This document shows, one piece after another, positions 49,357-59,980 of a DNA stretch of 64,000 nucleotides. Under the pieces are notes generated by a model. That model was not told where the DNA came from, did not search any database, and was given only the letters and a program-made list of their open reading frames with translations. The position numbers were made by a program, and so were the translations under genes. The DNA lies in NCBI GenBank assembly GCA_018971415.1, contig JAGXAW010000004.1, positions 1 to 64,000 of the forward strand, given 5' to 3'. Source of the DNA: Betaproteobacteria bacterium. GTDB lineage: Bacteria; Pseudomonadota; Gammaproteobacteria; Burkholderiales; Ferrovaceae. Position 1 is the stretch's first letter. Every line of letters begins with the position of its first letter.

Positions 49357-50832
49357 ATGAGCAAAGATGTACTGTTATTAGTTGATGCTCTGGCTCGAGA
49401 AAAAAACGTAGAGCCTGATATTGTTTTTACTGCCCTTGAGCTGGCTTTGGCTTCTGCGACCAGAAAAAAATTTGGTGAGGAAGACTTCGATGTTCGAGTG
49501 AGTATCGACCGACAAACGGGTGATTTTTCCTCTTACCGTGTGTGGCGCGTGGTTAACGACTCAGACTGGTTGTCTGAATTTCAAGAGATGCCTCTCTCGC
49601 AAGCAAAGTTACAGTATCCCGATATCGAAGCGGGAGACGTTATTGAGGAGCCTTTAGAGTCTATCGATTTTGGGCGAATTGGAGCGCAAGCTGCAAAACA
49701 AGTGATTTTCCAGAAAATTCGTGACGCAGAGCGTGAACAAATTCTCAATGATTTTCTTGAGCGCAAAGACTTTTTAGTAACGGGTACCGTCAAGCGTATG
49801 GACCGTGGTAGTGCTATTGTTGAATCAGGCCGCATTGAAGCAATTCTTCCGCGTGATCAAATGATTCAAAAAGAAAACCTTAGAGTGGGCGATCGTGTGC
49901 GTGGATATCTTCTTCGTGTGGATCGTGGTGGACGTGGGCCGCAATTGGTTTTATCAAGAGTGGCTCCAGAATTTATTGTTAAATTGTTTGAACTCGAAGT
50001 ACCTGAGATCGAAGAAGGGCTTCTCGAAATTAAATCAGCCGCCCGCGATCCTGGTATTCGCGCCAAAATTGCGGTCAAGTCAAATGACCGTCGCTTAGAT
50101 CCAATTGGTACCTGTGTAGGGATGAGAGGCTCTCGTGTTCAAGCGGTCACCGGAGAGTTAGGTGGTGAGCGTGTTGATATCGTTCTATGGTCTGAAGACC
50201 CAGCTCAGTTTGTTATCAATGCCTTAGCTCCGGCTGAAGTTAATTCTATCCGTGTTGATGAGGACAAACACAGTATGGATGTGGTGGTAGACGAAGAGCA
50301 GTTGGCTCTCGCCATTGGTCGCAGTGGTCAAAATGTGCGTCTTGCCTCTGAGCTCACTGGTTGGGAGCTCAACATCATGACTGAGGCTCAGGCAAGAGAA
50401 AAAGATGATGTGGAATCTTCTCATTTAAGAGATTTGTTTGTCTCACGACTTGATGTTGATGAGGAAGTTGCTGATATCTTAATTCAAGAGGGGTTTAGTT
50501 CTCTTGAAGAGGTAGCGTATGTACCGCTCAATGAAATGCTCGAGATTGAAGCTTTTGACGAAGATACTGTTAACGAACTGCGGGCCCGTGCTCGTAATGC
50601 GCTTTTAACAGAGGCAATTGCGTCAGAAGAAAAAGTTGAGCATGCGGCTGAAGATTTGCAAAACATGAAGGGTATGGACAGTGAAACAGCCCACCTTCTT
50701 GCAAATAACGGGATCACCACGATTCAAGAGTTGGCAGATCTTGCTACTGATGAATTATCTGAATTAACTGGACTGAATGAAGAGCGTGCGCGTGAATTAA
50801 TCATGACAGCACGTGCTCCTTTATTCGAGTAA
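49357..50832 (+). CDS. nusA: Transcription termination/antitermination factor NusA
   Basis: The ATG at 49357 follows GTGAGGAAAAT; the frame extends into rimP. The 491-residue protein has the RNA polymerase-binding N-domain (1-130), S1 (about 135-200), KH1 and KH2 (about 205-345, with GACVGMRG-like GTCVGMRG and [12 protein letters not shown]) and two C-terminal helix-hairpin-helix acidic repeats (about 365-415 and 440-490). The two repeats are typical of beta- and gammaproteobacteria. It controls pausing, termination and antitermination. Confidence 0.97.
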   Translation: MSKDVLLLVDALAREKNVEPDIVFTALELALASATRKKFGEEDFDVRVSIDRQTGDFSSYRVWRVVNDSDWLSEFQEMPLSQAKLQYPDIEAGDVIEEPLESIDFGRIGAQAAKQVIFQKIRDAEREQILNDFLERKDFLVTGTVKRMDRGSAIVESGRIEAILPRDQMIQKENLRVGDRVRGYLLRVDRGGRGPQLVLSRVAPEFIVKLFELEVPEIEEGLLEIKSAARDPGIRAKIAVKSNDRRLDPIGTCVGMRGSRVQAVTGELGGERVDIVLWSEDPAQFVINALAPAEVNSIRVDEDKHSMDVVVDEEQLALAIGRSGQNVRLASELTGWELNIMTEAQAREKDDVESSHLRDLFVSRLDVDEEVADILIQEGFSSLEEVAYVPLNEMLEIEAFDEDTVNELRARARNALLTEAIASEEKVEHAAEDLQNMKGMDSETAHLLANNGITTIQELADLATDELSELTGLNEERARELIMTARAPLFE

Positions 50833-50849
50833 GGCCATGGAGACCTTAA

Positions 50850-53660
50850 ATGGCAAAAACAAACGTTCTGGATTTTGCAAATGAACTCAAAGTCACACCT
50901 GAGACACTGATCGAACAGTTAAGTGCGGCGGGGGTTAAAAAGGCCTCTGCTGAGGACACTTTGACTGAAAAAGACAAAACTCAATTGTTGGAGTATCTGC
51001 GTGAGCAACATGGACGCAGTGAGCCTAAAACTAGAATTACGCTGACGCGCAAACAAACCACTGAAATTAAAAAAGCAGATGCGGCCACAGGTAAAGCAAG
51101 AACCATTCAAGTTGAGGTCAGAAAGAAGCGTGTTTTAGTCAAACGAGATGCCATGGATGTGAAGGCGGAAGATGAGTTACTAAGCCAACCATCGCCAGTT
51201 GTTGAGGCACCCGTTGAGACCGTACCTGAATCCCCTGTTGCAGAATCTTCCACCGAAGAAGCATTACCTGTTATTGAGACCGTTGAGGAACCCGTTGTTG
51301 CAGTAGAAGTTGTCAACACTGCGGCAGATGAGGGTAAGGATAGTACTGTTGAAGCCTCTCAAGAAAAAGTTGAAGAGCCCCAAAGCCCAGTGGATGAAGC
51401 CGTGCCTGCTAAGGGTAAGGTTATTAAGAAACCTTTTTCAGCGATCGATGATGACCAATTAGCCATTCGAGAGGCTGAAGCTAAGCGTCAGGCTGAGTTA
51501 CGTGCACTCCAAACAGCAGATTTACAAGCCAAGCAAGAGCGTATAAAAGCAAAGCGTGAGGCTGAAGAGAAAGCTCAAGCTGAGGCTCAAGCGGCATTGC
51601 TTGCTGCGGCGGAAAAAAATAAAGCGAAAACACTCAAACCTGAGAAAGCCAAAGAGGATAAAACTGGGACATTGCACCGTCCTGTCATTAGTGAGGCAGA
51701 GAAACCTCACGCCAAAAGAGGTAAAAAAGGTGTATCGGAGAAGCCAACGCAATGGGTTGATGAGGGTGTTAAGAAAAGAACCATCAAAACTCGCGGTGAC
51801 GTTCTTTCAGGAACTTCTGGTTGGCGTGATCCTAAGGCGCGTCACGCTAAAAAACATCAAGACAACAATCAACACGCCTTTTCTGCTCCGACCGAACCCA
51901 TCGTTCATGAGGTATTGATCCCTGAGACCATTACCGTTGCCGTATTGGCTCAAAAAATGGCGATTAAGGCAGCTGAAGTGATCAAAGCATTAATGAAAAT
52001 GGGCATGATGGTGACCATTAATCAAGTGTTAGACCAAGAGACGGCAATGATTGTGGTTGAGGATTTGGGGCATGTGGCAAAACCTGCGAAATTAGATGAT
52101 CCTGAGGCGCTGCTTGCAGAAACAGGGGCACAATTAGAGAATGCCGTGTTGGAGCCTAGAGCACCGGTTGTCACTGTTATGGGTCACGTTGATCATGGAA
52201 AAACCTCCTTACTGGATTACATAAGACGAACCAGAGTGGCGAGCGGCGAAGCTGGGGGGATAACCCAGCATATTGGGGCTTATCACGTTAATACCAGTAA
52301 AGGGATTGTGACTTTCTTAGACACACCCGGCCATGAGGCATTCACAGCAATGCGTGCTCGCGGTGCTCAAGTGACGGATATTGTTATTCTTGTGGTCGCA
52401 GCAGATGATGGTGTTATGCCGCAAACTATTGAAGCTATTCACCATATAAAAGCAGCCAAGGTGCCTGTGGTGGTGGCGGTAAACAAGATTGATAAACCGG
52501 AAGCTAACTACGAAAAAATTAAGTCTGAGCTTGTGGCTCATGAAATATTGCCGGAAGAATACGGTGGTGATGCCCAGTTTGTACCAGTATCGGCCAAAAC
52601 AGGGCAAGGAATTGATGATTTGTTGGACTCCATCTTGCTTCAAGCTGAAGTTCTTGAATTGAAAGCGCCGCGCAATACGCCTGCTAAAGGGATTGTGATT
52701 GAAGCTGAGCTTGATAAGGGTCGAGGCCCTGTGGCAACGGTATTAATTCAGTCAGGTACGCTCACTCGTGGCGACATGGTGCTGGCGGGTTCTTCCTTTG
52801 GTCGTGTACGTGCTATGTTAGATGAAACAGGTCACCCTATTGAAAAGGCAGGTCCCTCTATTCCTGTGGAGATTCAAGGCCTCACTGAGGTCCCTGTGGC
52901 AGGTGAAGAGCTGATTGTATTAAATGATGAGAGAAAAGCCCGTGAAATCGCTCTTTTCAGGCAAGGCAAGTTCCGTGATGTTAAACTTGCTAAGCAACAG
53001 GCTGCTAAGCTTGAGAACATGTTTGAACAGATGGGTGAGGCGGGGACTAAAGTCCTGTCCATTATCATTAAGGCAGATGTTCAAGGTTCCTACGAAGCGT
53101 TGTCGCAATCCTTACAAAAACTCTCAACTGAAGAGGTGCGCGTAAATGTGGTTCACGCCGCTGTAGGTGGAATTACTGAATCTGATGTGAATCTGGCTTT
53201 GGCCTCCAAAGCGGTGATTATTGGTTTTAACACCCGAGCTGACGCCACTGCCAGAAAGCTTATAGCAAGTAGTGGTGTGGACGTTCGCTACTATGACATC
53301 ATTTATGCTGCGGTAGATGATGTGAAACTGGCTCTCTCTGGGATGCTCTCACCGGACCGTAAAGAAAACATTATTGGTCTTGTTGAAATTCGAGAGGTTT
53401 TCCGAATCTCTAAAGTTGGATCAGTGGCGGGATGTTATGTGCTAGAGGGCATGGTGAAACGGGGTTCAGGAGTACGATTGCTGCGTGACAACGTAGTTAT
53501 CCATTCTGGTGAATTGGATTCATTAAAGCGCTTTAAAGATGATGTGCGTGAAGTGAAATCAGGCTTTGAGTGCGGGCTGTCCTTGAAAAACTACAATGAC
53601 ATTCATGTGGGTGATAGGCTAGAAGTTTTTGAAGTGGTGGAAGTGGCTCGTTCACTTTAA
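50850..53660 (+). CDS. infB: Translation initiation factor IF-2
   Basis: A 936-residue GTPase. The N-terminal IF2_N domain (1-55) is followed by a long charged, Glu/Val/Lys/Ala-rich linker (about 60-330), a second IF2_N module (about 355-410) and the G domain (about 435-600: [38 protein letters not shown]). Domains II, III and IV follow, with the fMet-tRNA-binding C2 domain at the end. It recruits initiator tRNA to the 30S subunit. It lies 17 bp after nusA. Confidence 0.97.
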   Translation: MAKTNVLDFANELKVTPETLIEQLSAAGVKKASAEDTLTEKDKTQLLEYLREQHGRSEPKTRITLTRKQTTEIKKADAATGKARTIQVEVRKKRVLVKRDAMDVKAEDELLSQPSPVVEAPVETVPESPVAESSTEEALPVIETVEEPVVAVEVVNTAADEGKDSTVEASQEKVEEPQSPVDEAVPAKGKVIKKPFSAIDDDQLAIREAEAKRQAELRALQTADLQAKQERIKAKREAEEKAQAEAQAALLAAAEKNKAKTLKPEKAKEDKTGTLHRPVISEAEKPHAKRGKKGVSEKPTQWVDEGVKKRTIKTRGDVLSGTSGWRDPKARHAKKHQDNNQHAFSAPTEPIVHEVLIPETITVAVLAQKMAIKAAEVIKALMKMGMMVTINQVLDQETAMIVVEDLGHVAKPAKLDDPEALLAETGAQLENAVLEPRAPVVTVMGHVDHGKTSLLDYIRRTRVASGEAGGITQHIGAYHVNTSKGIVTFLDTPGHEAFTAMRARGAQVTDIVILVVAADDGVMPQTIEAIHHIKAAKVPVVVAVNKIDKPEANYEKIKSELVAHEILPEEYGGDAQFVPVSAKTGQGIDDLLDSILLQAEVLELKAPRNTPAKGIVIEAELDKGRGPVATVLIQSGTLTRGDMVLAGSSFGRVRAMLDETGHPIEKAGPSIPVEIQGLTEVPVAGEELIVLNDERKAREIALFRQGKFRDVKLAKQQAAKLENMFEQMGEAGTKVLSIIIKADVQGSYEALSQSLQKLSTEEVRVNVVHAAVGGITESDVNLALASKAVIIGFNTRADATARKLIASSGVDVRYYDIIYAAVDDVKLALSGMLSPDRKENIIGLVEIREVFRISKVGSVAGCYVLEGMVKRGSGVRLLRDNVVIHSGELDSLKRFKDDVREVKSGFECGLSLKNYNDIHVGDRLEVFEVVEVARSL

Positions 53661-53665
53661 TCCTC

Positions 53666-54034
53666 ATGGCAAATTTTCCGCGTTCAAGACGAATTGGTGA
53701 TCAAATTCAAAGAGATCTCTCTGAGATACTCAGACGGGATTTTCGTGATCCTCGTCTTGGCATGGTGACCATAACCGAAGTGGATGTATCACGGGATTTT
53801 TCTCATGCAACCATTTACATCAGCTCCTTACAAGGTGAAGAGATATTGAAGGATTCAATTATCGCTTTAACTGAGGGAGCGGGTTATTTGCGCTCTTTGT
53901 TAGGAAAAAGACTCTCTTTACGTGTCTTGCCTCAATTGCATTTTGTTCCTGACACGACTCTTGATCGTGCGATTAGTTTAAGCACATTGATTGATCAAGC
54001 CATCGCTGATGACAGCAAACATCCCAAAGATTAA
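53666..54034 (+). CDS. rbfA: 30S ribosome-binding factor RbfA
   Basis: A 122-residue KH-type cold-response assembly factor. The N-terminus RSRRIGDQIQRDLSEILRRDFRDPRLG, read in parts, and VDVSRDFSHATIYIS with LPQLHFVPDTTLDRA are typical. It binds the 5' region of 16S rRNA during 30S maturation. It starts 5 bp after infB and overlaps the most likely truB start. Confidence 0.96.
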   Translation: MANFPRSRRIGDQIQRDLSEILRRDFRDPRLGMVTITEVDVSRDFSHATIYISSLQGEEILKDSIIALTEGAGYLRSLLGKRLSLRVLPQLHFVPDTTLDRAISLSTLIDQAIADDSKHPKD

Positions 54035-54944
54035 GTCAACTCAGCAAGTTAAAATGCCTCTTGAGGATGTTTCTGGGGTCCTCTTATTTAATAAACCCTT
54101 TGGTTTGAGCTCAAACACAGCGCTACAAAGAGTAAGACATTTGTTGCGTGCCAAAAAAGCTGGACACACAGGAACGCTGGACCCTCATGCCACTGGGTTA
54201 TTGCCAATTTGTTTTGGTGAGTCAACCAAGTTCTCCCAATGGATTTTGGATGCCCCTAAGGGCTATATTGCAACGCTAAAGCTTGGGTTTGTCAGTGATA
54301 CGCTAGATGGTGAAGGTGAAATTACTCAGCAGGGGAAGGCCCCTAGCGATTTGCCTTTCATTGAGCAGGTCTTAAGCAGTTTTCTTGGAAGTTCAGAACA
54401 AATTCCCCCTATGCATGCTGCGATTAAGCATCAAGGTAAGCCTTTATACAGTTATGCTCGATCTGGGCAAACTGTTGAGCGAACCGCAAGAAGGATAGAG
54501 ATTACCAGCTGTCGCTTACTTTCTGTTGATGAGGATGTTTTACGGATTGAATGCCTGGTCAGTAAAGGAACTTATATTCGTGTTTTGGCCTCTGAGATAG
54601 GAGAAAAACTAGGCTGTGGGGCTTATTTGATGGCCCTAGAACGAGTTAGCACGGGTCCTTATCACCTTGACGAGGCCGTGGATTTAGAGTCTCTTATTGG
54701 CCTTACTGAACAGCAAAGACGAGAGCGACTATTGCCCGTTGATACTTTATTATCAGGAGTCCCCAGTTTAATTGTGGACGAGCATACAGCTCAAAACATA
54801 CTTTGTGGGCGAGTGACGACCAATAACTCGCTGTCCTCAAACCCTGGTATTTATAGAGTTTACTCGAATCAAAATCGGTTTTTGGGTTTATGTGAAATAA
54901 GTTTAGAACATAAACTTCGTGCTATTCGATTAATGGCAACTTAA
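54009..54944 (+). CDS. truB: tRNA pseudouridine-55 synthase TruB
   Basis: A 312-residue enzyme from ATG 54009; an alternative ATG at 54054 gives 297 residues, and neither has a clear SD. The motif GVLLFNKPFGLSS leads in, followed by the catalytic Asp in AGHTGTLDPHATG (Asp58 with this start), a KGYIATLKLG strand, and CLVSKGTYIRVLASEIG. A C-terminal PUA-like domain is present. It makes pseudouridine 55 in the T loop of tRNAs. It is the last gene of the operon. Confidence 0.94.
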   Translation: MTANIPKIKSTQQVKMPLEDVSGVLLFNKPFGLSSNTALQRVRHLLRAKKAGHTGTLDPHATGLLPICFGESTKFSQWILDAPKGYIATLKLGFVSDTLDGEGEITQQGKAPSDLPFIEQVLSSFLGSSEQIPPMHAAIKHQGKPLYSYARSGQTVERTARRIEITSCRLLSVDEDVLRIECLVSKGTYIRVLASEIGEKLGCGAYLMALERVSTGPYHLDEAVDLESLIGLTEQQRRERLLPVDTLLSGVPSLIVDEHTAQNILCGRVTTNNSLSSNPGIYRVYSNQNRFLGLCEISLEHKLRAIRLMAT

Positions 54945-54965
54945 TCTTAAAAGTGAGTTAATACT

Positions 54966-56777
54966 ATGCGACACCATGCCCATGGCGCTACCCATCCATC
55001 ACCCAATTTATTTAATGGTAATGATTTAAAAGCCATTAAATCATTAATGCCCTATTTAATGGCTTTTAAAGGCCGAGTCTTTGTTGCTTTACTTTGTTTG
55101 ATTATTGCTAAAGTGACGAACGTTGGTGTTCCATTGGCGTTAAAGTCCATCATTGATGCACTCGACCCTAAACACCAAATCCTGATGTTACCGATTACTT
55201 GGATCGTGGCTTACGGTGTGCTGCGTTTTTCAACAACTTTATTTAATGAGTTAAGAGATGGTGTTTTTGCAAAAGTCACACAAAGTGCAATTCGTCAAAT
55301 TGCCCTGACAGTGTTTAAACATTTACATGCCCTTAACTTACGCTTTCATTTAGAGCGACAGACAGGGGGGATGTCTCGAGATATTGAGCGAGGCACGCGA
55401 GGGATTGAGTCCTTGATGCGTTTTACCCTTTTTAGCATTATGCCAACGCTGATTGAAATCGTCCTGGTTGCCAGTATTCTTGCTTGGAAATACGATGTTT
55501 GGTTTGCTTTAATTACGCTGATTACGCTGATTGTTTACATCGCTATCACTGTAGTTATTACGGAATGGCGTACCCATTTTAGACGTCGCATGAATGAGCT
55601 AGATTCTAAGGCGAATACAAGAGCCATTGACAGTTTAATCAATTATGAGACGGTTAAATATTTCGGTAATGAGGCTTGGGAGGCTAAGCGTTATGACGAG
55701 AATTTGGAGAAGTGGGAAAGTGCTTCGGTTAAAAGTCAAACGTCTCTGACCCTGTTAAACGCATCACAGAGTTTAATTATTGGTCTTGGTGCCACCCTAC
55801 TGATGTATCGCGCGGCTCAAGGGGTGTATCAAGGACATTTATCAATTGGGGATTTGGTATTAATTAATTCCCTGCTTCTTCAGCTCTATATTCCTTTAAA
55901 TTTTCTGGGTGTTATTTATCGCGAAATTAAACAGTCTCTTGCTGATATGGACCGTATGTTTCGCTTGTTGTCAGTCAATGCAGAGGTAAAAGACAAAGCA
56001 GGAGCGAAGGCGTTGACGCTGAGTGAGGCCCCACAGGTGAGTTTTCATGAGGTGGCTTTTCACTATGATGAAAGACGCACTATATTGCATCAGGTTAGTT
56101 TTACCATCAATCCAGGAAAAACACTGGCAGTGGTAGGACATAGTGGTGCGGGGAAATCCACGTTATCAAGACTGTTATTTCGATTTTATGATATTCAAGG
56201 TGGTGCTATCACTATTGATGGTCAGGACATTCGTGATGTCACACAACAGAGTTTACGCTCCGCTATCGGCATCGTTCCGCAAGATACGGTCTTATTTAAT
56301 GACACGATTTTTTATAATATTGCTTATGGTCGACCTGAGGCAAGCCATGAAGAGGTGATTGCAGCAGCAAAAGCAGCGCACATCGATGGATTTATTGCGA
56401 GCTTGCCAGAGGGCTATGACACAATTGTGGGCGAGCGTGGTTTAAAGCTCTCCGGTGGCGAGAAACAGCGCGTAGCGATTGCTCGGACATTACTTAAGCG
56501 CCCTCATATTCTTATTTTTGATGAGGCCACGTCAGCACTGGATTCGCATTCTGAAAAAGAAATTCAGCAAGAAATCACAGCACTGGCTAAATCTCATACC
56601 ACGCTGATTATTGCCCATCGTTTATCCACAGTAGTCCATGCTGATGAGATTATCGTGATGGATCAGGGACGCATCATTGAGCGCGGTCGTCATGAGGCGC
56701 TACTGGCTGAACAAGGTGCTTACAGACGGATGTGGTTATTACAACAAAAAGAGCAGACAAAACAAGCCGAACAATAA
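54966..56777 (+). CDS. Atm1/HMT1-type ABC exporter (fused permease-ATPase)
   Basis: A 603-residue half-transporter. The N-terminus is His-rich (MRHHAHGATH). Six membrane helices (about 30-330) include the Atm1-like YETVKYFGNEAWEAKRYDE and the helix-6 segment LYIPLNFLGVIYREIKQSL. The ATPase has Walker A VGHSGAGKST, signature LSGGEKQRVAIA and Walker B ILIFDEATSALD. Members of this family export glutathione-linked metal or sulphur compounds. The first ATG after truB (21 bp) follows GTGAG. It works as a homodimer in the inner membrane; the cargo is inferred. Confidence 0.93.
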   Translation: MRHHAHGATHPSPNLFNGNDLKAIKSLMPYLMAFKGRVFVALLCLIIAKVTNVGVPLALKSIIDALDPKHQILMLPITWIVAYGVLRFSTTLFNELRDGVFAKVTQSAIRQIALTVFKHLHALNLRFHLERQTGGMSRDIERGTRGIESLMRFTLFSIMPTLIEIVLVASILAWKYDVWFALITLITLIVYIAITVVITEWRTHFRRRMNELDSKANTRAIDSLINYETVKYFGNEAWEAKRYDENLEKWESASVKSQTSLTLLNASQSLIIGLGATLLMYRAAQGVYQGHLSIGDLVLINSLLLQLYIPLNFLGVIYREIKQSLADMDRMFRLLSVNAEVKDKAGAKALTLSEAPQVSFHEVAFHYDERRTILHQVSFTINPGKTLAVVGHSGAGKSTLSRLLFRFYDIQGGAITIDGQDIRDVTQQSLRSAIGIVPQDTVLFNDTIFYNIAYGRPEASHEEVIAAAKAAHIDGFIASLPEGYDTIVGERGLKLSGGEKQRVAIARTLLKRPHILIFDEATSALDSHSEKEIQQEITALAKSHTTLIIAHRLSTVVHADEIIVMDQGRIIERGRHEALLAEQGAYRRMWLLQQKEQTKQAEQ

Positions 56778-56866
56778 TATCAATCGAGTTGAAAAAAACG
56801 CTCTAAGCGATTGATCGATTTGAAGAATAATGCTAGATTTTACTTGCGTTACAGGCTATTTTTTTG

Positions 56867-56887
56867 TATTGTAAGGGCATTACAATA
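56867..56887 (+). promoter_or_regulatory. Hairpin directly upstream of the pbpG start
   Basis: TATTGTAA (56867-56874) pairs with TTACAATA (56880-56887) around GGGCA. It ends just before the likely SD (AAAAGAG). It may be an operator or a 5' leader stem that affects translation. A further inverted repeat, ATCAATCG / CGATTGAT (56779-56786 and 56808-56815), lies upstream and may help end the ABC exporter transcript, although it lacks a T-run. Confidence 0.4.
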
Positions 56888-56901
56888 AAAGAGTCTTAAA
56901 C

Positions 56902-57825
56902 GTGCTGAAAAAAAGCCTTTTGAGCTGTGTTACAGCTGCAGTTTTTTTGATCATAGCAGGGGAATCATCAACAGCCTTGGCTGCTGATGCAAATCATTCT
57001 CATAAGCACAAACATCATCGTCAATTCAGACACGTCTCCTTTGACCCCTCTCGCATTAACCTGTTATCTCGCTCCGCCTTGGTAATTGATGAATCCGATC
57101 ATCGTGTTGTTTTTTCTAAAAATCCAGATCCCGTTCAGCCCATAGCGTCAATTACAAAGCTAATGACAGCGGTAGTGGTACTTGAATCAAAACAAAATTT
57201 AGATGAAATGTTGACGGTAACCAAAGAGGACGTAGATACCTTGCGCTTTAGCAGCTCTCATCTTCGTGTGGGAGCCCAAACTTCACGTTTAAATTTCTTA
57301 AGGATGGCCCTGATTGCCTCTGAAAATCGAGCTGCCAGCGCTCTTGGCAGAAACTATCCTGGTGGACTTAACGCTTTTGTTGCCAAGATGAATGAAGAGG
57401 CTAAAAAGTTGGGGATGGTTCATAGCCATTTTGCTGACTCCTCGGGCTTGAATGGTCAAAATGTGTCCTCAGCAGAGGACCTGGTTCGTTTGGTAGAAAA
57501 GGCACGTAACATTTCACTGATTCATCAAATAACTACCACTTCAGAAATTTCTTTGCCTGTGGGTTATCGTCACCAGATGGTGCGTTTTAAAAACACCAAT
57601 CCGTTAGTGGCCAAGCAAGACTGGGAGATTGGATTATCCAAAACAGGTTATATTAATGAATCGGGTCAGTGCTTAGTCATGGAAGCCATGATCACTGGTC
57701 ATCCTATGGTGATTGTATTACTTGATTCACACGGACATCAGGCACGTATTAACGATGCTAGACGAGTCAAACAGTGGTTAGAATATCGTTCTAGATCTGC
57801 TAATACTACTGTGGGACAGCTCTAA
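56902..57825 (+). CDS. pbpG: D-alanyl-D-alanine endopeptidase (PBP7 type)
   Basis: A 307-residue penicillin-binding protein with a GTG start and a signal peptide (about 1-27). A His/Lys-rich stretch (HSHKHKHHRQFRH) opens the mature form. Active-site motifs are SITK (Ser83, Lys86), SEN in ASENRAASALG, and KTG in LSKTGYINESG. It cleaves D-Ala-mDAP cross-bridges in periplasmic murein. It stands alone between the ABC exporter and lutA, with a 14-bp gap to lutA. Confidence 0.93.
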   Translation: MLKKSLLSCVTAAVFLIIAGESSTALAADANHSHKHKHHRQFRHVSFDPSRINLLSRSALVIDESDHRVVFSKNPDPVQPIASITKLMTAVVVLESKQNLDEMLTVTKEDVDTLRFSSSHLRVGAQTSRLNFLRMALIASENRAASALGRNYPGGLNAFVAKMNEEAKKLGMVHSHFADSSGLNGQNVSSAEDLVRLVEKARNISLIHQITTTSEISLPVGYRHQMVRFKNTNPLVAKQDWEIGLSKTGYINESGQCLVMEAMITGHPMVIVLLDSHGHQARINDARRVKQWLEYRSRSANTTVGQL

Positions 57826-57839
57826 TCCAGGATTAAACT

Positions 57840-58568
57840 ATGAAGGTCGGTCTATTTGTTACCTGTCTTGTGGACATGATGCGTCCATCAGTCGGTTTTT
57901 CAGCTATCGATTTACTTCGTCAAGCAGGCTGTGAGGTGGTGGTACCTGAAAACCAAACCTGTTGTGGACAACCTGGTTTCAATTCAGGTGATCGAGAATC
58001 TGGGCGAACCCTTGCTAAACGCTTTGTGGAACTCTTTGAAGAATGCGATTACGTCGTCGCCCCTAGTGGGTCCTGTACAGGCATGATCCGCATTCACTAT
58101 CAAGATTTGTTTCCGGAAAACCCCAGCTTACAGCAACGTATTAACCAACTTGCAGAGCGTACTTTTGAGTTGACTGATTTCTTGGTCAATGTCCTTCATA
58201 TTGATCAAGTCAACAGTGATTTTAAGGGGAATGTGACTTATCATGATTCATGCTCAGGACTTAGGGAATTACACATCAAGGAGCAACCCAGACAGCTTCT
58301 CAAGTCGATTACAGGTTTGACGCTCAAAGAGATGGAGCAAGCTGAATTATGCTGTGGTTTCGGAGGGACTTTTTCGGTCAAACTGGGTGACATTGCAACC
58401 CGTATGTCAGACAATAAATGTCGCTATGCCCAGCAAAGTGGTGCTGAGGTAATTGTGGGTGGAGATTTGGGTTGTTTACTAAATATCGAAGGGCGATTAA
58501 GACGCATGGGGGATAGCACAACCCAAGTTAAACATGTGGCTGAAATCTTAACTTACAAAGCAAAATAA
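57840..58568 (+). CDS. lutA: Lactate utilization protein LutA (Fe-S, CCG domain)
   Basis: A 242-residue protein with two cysteine-rich CCG domains. TCCGQPG (Cys41, Cys42) with Cys9 lies in the first, and AELCCGFGGTF with DSCSG lies in the second. It resembles GlpC/LldE-type electron carriers. With LutB and LutC it oxidises L-lactate to pyruvate in the cytoplasm. LutB starts 2 bp later. LutABC has been shown in Bacillus and occurs widely in proteobacteria as LldEFG. Confidence 0.95.
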   Translation: MKVGLFVTCLVDMMRPSVGFSAIDLLRQAGCEVVVPENQTCCGQPGFNSGDRESGRTLAKRFVELFEECDYVVAPSGSCTGMIRIHYQDLFPENPSLQQRINQLAERTFELTDFLVNVLHIDQVNSDFKGNVTYHDSCSGLRELHIKEQPRQLLKSITGLTLKEMEQAELCCGFGGTFSVKLGDIATRMSDNKCRYAQQSGAEVIVGGDLGCLLNIEGRLRRMGDSTTQVKHVAEILTYKAK

Positions 58569-58570
58569 TT

Positions 58571-59980
58571 ATGGAACTCACTTCCTTTACTTTCAAAAAG
58601 AACGTCAAAAAAAAGCTCTCTGATGCCAGGCTACAAAACAATATGCGTCGCTTTGGTGGACGTTTTGTGGAGGCACGAGCAAAGGTTATGCAAGAGGTGG
58701 ATAACCTTGAGGACATTCGTGTTGCTGCTGCCGCTATTCGTGATCGATCCTTGGCCCATCTTGATACGTATTTAACTCTCTTTGAGGAACAGGCTCGTCA
58801 ACGGGGAACGATCGTTCATTTTGCTGAAACAGCCCACGATGTTAATCGCATAGTGATTGAGATTGCCAAAGCCAATCAAGTTAAAAAGATTGTGAAATCC
58901 AAATCCATGGTGAGTGAAGAATCTGGACTCAACGATGCGGTGATCAATGCCGGTATTGAAGCCATTGAGACAGATTTAGGTGAATATATTCTTCAGCTTG
59001 CAAAGGAGCCGCCCTCACACATTATCGCTCCTGCTATTCATAAAAGTGTGGAGGAGGTGGCGGAGCTTTTTGCAGAGCATCACCATACCCCTAAAAGCAC
59101 TGATATCCCCGCTTTATGTCGTGAGGCACGAGAACAGCTTCGTCCTCACTTTCTGTCAGCTGACATGGGGATTTCAGGTGGTAACTTCTTAATTGCGGAA
59201 ACTGGTTCAGTGGCGATTGTCACTAATGAAGGTAATGGAAGAATGGTTACCACCATGCCTAAAATTCACGTGGCTATCACCGGTATTGAGAAAGTACTTG
59301 GTACCGTTAACGACTTCTCAACCATTTTAAGATTACTGACCCGTTCAGCCACGGGTCAATCGATTACCAATTATGTTTCTGTCATGACTGGCGTAAAAGA
59401 CGCTGCCAATGCAGATGGTCCTGAACAGTCTCATGTGATCTTAGTTGACAGTGGACGATCGCGCTTATTGGGTAGCCGCTTGCAACAGGCACTTCGTTGC
59501 ATCCGCTGTGGTGCCTGTATGAACCATTGTCCTGTCTATCAAAATATCGGGGGCCATGCCTATGGTTGGGTTTATCCAGGTCCAATTGGTGCGGTATTAA
59601 CTCCCTCCTATGTGGGTTTAAAAGAGGCATTAGATCTACCACAGGCCTCCACCTTATGTGGAGCGTGTCAGGTGGTATGTCCAGTTAAAATTCCTCTCCC
59701 TGAATTGATGAGAGTGTTACGTGAGGACTCCTTCGCTGACGGACTTCGTCCATGGCACGAAAGGCTCTCAGTGCATCTGTGGCGTTTCACCGCTAACCAT
59801 CCTAAACTCTATGGTTTCTTAACCCGTTATGTGGTTAAGTTACTGAAACTGATGGGCGGCAAATCTGGCCAAATTCATTGGTTACCAGGCCTTGATGGTT
59901 GGACAGAAGGACGAGATATGCCAGCTCCTACGGGAAGTACTTTCCGTGACCAATATAAGGCACAACGTCATGAGCGCTAG
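58571..59980 (+). CDS. lutB: Lactate utilization Fe-S protein LutB
   Basis: A 469-residue protein. The N-terminal DUF162/LutB domain contains IADMGISGGNFLIAETGS-like sequence (SADMGISGGNFLIAETG). Two ferredoxin-type [4Fe-4S] sites lie at about 310-370 (CIRCGACMNHCPVY and CGACQVVCPVKIP). A C-terminal LutB domain follows. It is the iron-sulphur electron-transfer subunit of the lactate oxidation complex. It overlaps lutC by 11 bp. Confidence 0.95.
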   Translation: MELTSFTFKKNVKKKLSDARLQNNMRRFGGRFVEARAKVMQEVDNLEDIRVAAAAIRDRSLAHLDTYLTLFEEQARQRGTIVHFAETAHDVNRIVIEIAKANQVKKIVKSKSMVSEESGLNDAVINAGIEAIETDLGEYILQLAKEPPSHIIAPAIHKSVEEVAELFAEHHHTPKSTDIPALCREAREQLRPHFLSADMGISGGNFLIAETGSVAIVTNEGNGRMVTTMPKIHVAITGIEKVLGTVNDFSTILRLLTRSATGQSITNYVSVMTGVKDAANADGPEQSHVILVDSGRSRLLGSRLQQALRCIRCGACMNHCPVYQNIGGHAYGWVYPGPIGAVLTPSYVGLKEALDLPQASTLCGACQVVCPVKIPLPELMRVLREDSFADGLRPWHERLSVHLWRFTANHPKLYGFLTRYVVKLLKLMGGKSGQIHWLPGLDGWTEGRDMPAPTGSTFRDQYKAQRHER

